Source: Streptomyces endocoffeicus
GTDB taxonomy: Bacteria; Actinomycetota; Actinomycetes; Streptomycetales; Streptomycetaceae
Direction of reading: 5' to 3'
Assembly (NCBI RefSeq): GCF_016741935.1
Contig: NZ_JAERRG010000003.1
Location: forward strand, 1-64,000
DNA: 64,000 nucleotides
In this document: positions 61,668-64,000 of the stretch, one piece after another
How the letters are laid out: each line of letters begins with the position of its first letter
Position numbering within the stretch: the first letter of the stretch is position 1
The notes under the pieces: model-generated
Told to the model about the DNA's origin: nothing
Databases searched by the model: none
The model's input: the letters and a program-made list of their open reading frames with translations, nothing else
Position numbers and translations under genes: made by a program

Positions 61668-63061
61668 CCCGCACCTCCCGCCGCGTGGCCGGGAACCGCG
61701 AGCGCCGGAGCGGCGTCATCCGGGGGGTGGCCGGCCGACCGCTTCGTACGGGCCCGGACCGCGCCGGCGACGACGATGCCGACGACCTCGTGCTTGCCGT
61801 CCGCGCACGCCTCGGCGATGCCGGTGAGCTCGTCCGCGGTCCAGCTCCCCGCGCTGAGCACGACCAGGGCACCGGACTCGGTGCCGCGGTCCGGCACCAG
61901 CGGCTGGGACACCGAGACTTCCACCACCCGCAGCACGGGGTATCCGCTGCCCGAAGAGGTGGGGGAACGATCGCCCCTGGACTCGGCGACGAGCTGCTCG
62001 GCGGCCCGGCGGGCGATCTCGTCGCCTTCGGGCACAACCACCAGCAGCCGCCGGGGGGCCGGCAGCCGGTCCCGGAGGCGGGCGCACACCCGCCGGTAGC
62101 GGATCAGCCTGCCGGCCTCGTCGCCGGACGCCCGCGGCGTCGGTATGTCCCACCGGACGTCGAGGCCGAGCAGTCGGCGGAACCGGGCCCGCGGGCCACT
62201 GCCTTCCGGCCGGTGCGCGGGCCGTTCACCGGGTACGTCGACGGTACCCAGCAGCGCCGAGCCCAGCGCCGCGGCGATCTCCGGTTCGGTGCGCAGCCGG
62301 CGACTCATCCGTGCGGCGGTGAGCTGGCCGATGACCGCGAGCAGGAAGAACAGCAGCGCTCCGGCGACGATGAGCTGCGTCCTCGTCGGCGGTGCCTCGC
62401 CGGCCGGCCGGGCCGCCTGCCCCATGACGACCATGTTGGACTTGTTGGTCACCGGGTCGGCCTCGTCCAGCTTTTTCACGGCCTCCTGCAGCGCGATGCG
62501 CAGCTTCTCGAGCTCGGTGCGGCCCTGCACGCTCTCCACGGTCCGCCCCGGATCGGCAGCGTCGGCCAGCTCGGTGATGCGGCGGCTGGTCTGCACCACC
62601 ATCTTCCGCAGCGCCTCGGGCCCGGTCGACGCCGCGGACTCGGTGTCGTCGCCCGCGAGCCGCGCGGCGAAGGCGACGAACTGCTGGGCCACCTGGTCGG
62701 CGAGGCGCTGCGCGCGCTCCGGGGTGTCGGCCGTACCCGAGATCTTGATGATGTTCCCGTCGGTGGCCTTGGCGCTCACCCGGTCCCGCAGCTCACTGCC
62801 GCTGACCCCGGTCCAGCCGAGCGTGGCGGCCGCGCGGTCGACCACCACCGAACTGGTCGCGATCTCCGCCTGGGTCAGCAGCTCGCGCTCCTCCCACGCC
62901 CCCGGCAGCAGTACCGACGCCGACGTCGTGTAGCGCGGCGGAAACAGCAGCGAGGTGCCGTAGCCGACGAGCGCCCCCACCACGGCGAGGACGGTGAGCA
63001 GCCGCCAGCGCCGACGGATAATCCGCCCGATCGTGACCAGGCGTATCGTGTCATCGCTCAA
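61664..63061 (-). CDS. Wzz-like chain-length protein with degenerate ATPase-like domain (2)
   Basis: This 465-aa co-polymerase has helix 1 about 20-40 (WRLLTVLAVVGALVGYGTSL), a periplasmic domain with coiled coil, and helix 2 about 228-248 (LIVAGALLFFLLAVIGQL). The C-terminal domain again lacks a Walker A Lys (LLVVVPEGDEIARRAAE). It overlaps the glycosyltransferase upstream and Wzz-1 downstream by 4 bases. The two may form a mixed oligomer. Confidence 0.82.
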   Translation of the reverse strand: MSDDTIRLVTIGRIIRRRWRLLTVLAVVGALVGYGTSLLFPPRYTTSASVLLPGAWEERELLTQAEIATSSVVVDRAAATLGWTGVSGSELRDRVSAKATDGNIIKISGTADTPERAQRLADQVAQQFVAFAARLAGDDTESAASTGPEALRKMVVQTSRRITELADAADPGRTVESVQGRTELEKLRIALQEAVKKLDEADPVTNKSNMVVMGQAARPAGEAPPTRTQLIVAGALLFFLLAVIGQLTAARMSRRLRTEPEIAAALGSALLGTVDVPGERPAHRPEGSGPRARFRRLLGLDVRWDIPTPRASGDEAGRLIRYRRVCARLRDRLPAPRRLLVVVPEGDEIARRAAEQLVAESRGDRSPTSSGSGYPVLRVVEVSVSQPLVPDRGTESGALVVLSAGSWTADELTGIAEACADGKHEVVGIVVAGAVRARTKRSAGHPPDDAAPALAVPGHAAGGAG

Positions 63062-64000
63062 CGGTGCGGCCTCCTCCCCGCCCGGTCCGGGCCGCCCGCC
63101 GCCACCGGAGCGTGGTCGCGGCAGGCGGCGGCGTAGGCGGCGAGCAGCGACGCTTGCGAGTTCCGCCAGGAGAGCGGCCCGCCGATCCGCTCCTGGCCGA
63201 GCTTGCCCATCCGGGCCCGCTTCTCCGGATCGTCGAGGAGCAGCGCGATGAGCCCCGCGAACTCGGCCTCGTCGTTGGCGGGCGCGTAGACGGCGGCGTC
63301 ACCGGCGGAGACGCGCGCCTCCTTCAGGTCGAACGAGACGATCGGCCGGCCCATCGCCATGTACTCCAGGACCTTGTTCATGGTCGACACGTCGTTGAGC
63401 GGATTGCGCGGGTCGGGGGAGAGGCACACGTCCGCGGTGGACAGGTAGCGCACCAGGTCGGCGTCCGGGACGCGGCCGGTGAACCGCACCTGCTCGGAGA
63501 GCCCGAGCCGCCGGGACAGCTCCACCATCGCGTCGAAGGCGTCGCCGGCGCCGACGAACACCGCATACCAGTCGGTCCGTCCGAGCTCGTCGCGCAGCTT
63601 CGCGAGGGCCCGCAGGGCGTAGTCGACGCCGTCCTGGGGGCCCATGACGCCGAGGTAGCACAGCAGATGGGGCTTGCCGTGCTTCAACTCCGGCTCGGGC
63701 GGCACCGGTTGGAACCGCTCGATCGCGGGCGCGCTGCGCACCACGAACACATCCTCCGGCCGCCGGCCGCCACGGCGCAGTGCGACGTCCCGGTAACTCT
63801 CGTTCGTGGCGAGCACGATGTCCGCGGCCCGGTAGGTCCGCCGTTCCAGCGCGCACACGGCGCGGTAGAGCAGATCCTCACCGCGGTCGAACCGGGAGAG
63901 ATACAGCTCGGGTACCAGGTCGTGCTGGTCGAAGACGAACCGCGCGCCGCGCCGCTTCAGCCACAGCGCCGGCAGGAACAGCAGGTCGGGCGGGTTGCAG
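63058..64000 (-). CDS. Family 4 glycosyltransferase, partial at window edge
   Basis: The frame runs off the right edge (first complete codon at 63999). It reads NPPDLLFLPALWLKRRGARF then VFDQHDLVPELYLSRF, typical of GT4 enzymes acting on lipid-linked sugars. The donor domain follows with LLCYLGVMGPQDGVDYALRA, FVGAGDAFDAMVE and SPDPRNPLNDVSTMNKVLEY. The operon therefore starts beyond the window. It overlaps the chain-length gene by 4 bases. Confidence 0.9.
   Translation of the reverse strand, partial: CNPPDLLFLPALWLKRRGARFVFDQHDLVPELYLSRFDRGEDLLYRAVCALERRTYRAADIVLATNESYRDVALRRGGRRPEDVFVVRSAPAIERFQPVPPEPELKHGKPHLLCYLGVMGPQDGVDYALRALAKLRDELGRTDWYAVFVGAGDAFDAMVELSRRLGLSEQVRFTGRVPDADLVRYLSTADVCLSPDPRNPLNDVSTMNKVLEYMAMGRPIVSFDLKEARVSAGDAAVYAPANDEAEFAGLIALLLDDPEKRARMGKLGQERIGGPLSWRNSQASLLAAYAAACRDHAPVAAGGPDRAGRRPHR

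Overview
The window is high-GC actinobacterial DNA, almost certainly Streptomyces. The signs are very strong GC bias at third codon positions, frequent GTG starts, 4-bp ATGA/GTGA gene overlaps, rare TTA codons confined to a regulator and a gene remnant, LuxR-type ATP-binding and PucR-like regulators, and a Pls/PosA-type non-ribosomal peptide synthetase. No tRNA, rRNA, CRISPR array or intact insertion sequence was seen.

Region 1 (1-15.3 kb) is an accessory catabolic/redox region. It holds small enzymes: FAD and flavin monooxygenases, three short-chain dehydrogenases, an NmrA-like protein, two HSL-type esterases, a DJ-1 protein, a PLP lyase and an S66 peptidase. They are interspersed with local regulators (two TetR, one MarR) and decayed genes (an IS630-type transposase piece, a rhodanese piece, and internally deleted LLM-monooxygenase and MFS genes). 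Three operator systems can be read directly: an 11-bp inverted repeat between the first TetR and the FAD monooxygenase; a 41-bp dyad family (18-5-18) repeated upstream of the 6.26-kb SDR and between the two esterases, with one arm in front of marR; and four copies of a GGATA-N5-ATCCG palindrome around the second TetR and its SDR.

Region 2 (15.8-21.2 kb) is a two-gene unit. A 1327-aa Pls-type synthetase (adenylation, thiolation, membrane and left-handed-helix domains), whose by-eye specificity code points to lysine, is translationally coupled to an M1 aminopeptidase. Together they look like a poly-lysine synthetase with a degrading or releasing peptidase.

Region 3 (21.3-29.2 kb) is a peptide-uptake system. 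It has a binding protein, a DppB permease, a fused DppC-DppD protein and a DppF ATPase, with a divergent double-module Lrp/AsnC regulator and an M20 amidohydrolase. A small Dabb-domain protein follows.

Region 4 (29.8-33.4 kb) is a cst-like sulfide/persulfide detoxification locus: rhodaneses, a CsoR/CstR-type repressor, a TauE/SafE exporter and a metallo-beta-lactamase/rhodanese persulfide dioxygenase. Three near-identical ATACCC...GGGTAT operators lie in it. A large LuxR-family regulator with two TTA codons follows, then a short graveyard of gene remnants (36.3-37.6 kb), a PucR-like regulator and a PAP2 phosphatase.

Region 5 (39.7 kb to the right edge) is one uninterrupted leftward array of 19 tightly packed genes for an extracellular polysaccharide: glycosyltransferases, flippase, O-antigen ligase/polymerase-like protein, two chain-length (Wzz-like) proteins, heparinase II/III-like lyase, beta-helix lipoprotein, bi-domain oxidoreductase, asparagine-synthase-type amidotransferase and polysaccharide pyruvyl transferase. 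Within it is a sugar-making cassette: glucose-1-phosphate cytidylyltransferase, sugar C-methyltransferase, PIG-L deacetylase, NAD-dependent epimerase/dehydratase, DUF4910 aminopeptidase-like protein, RmlC-like epimerase and class III aminotransferase. This suggests a CDP-linked, C-methylated, possibly amino-substituted sugar. The operon continues past base 64000.
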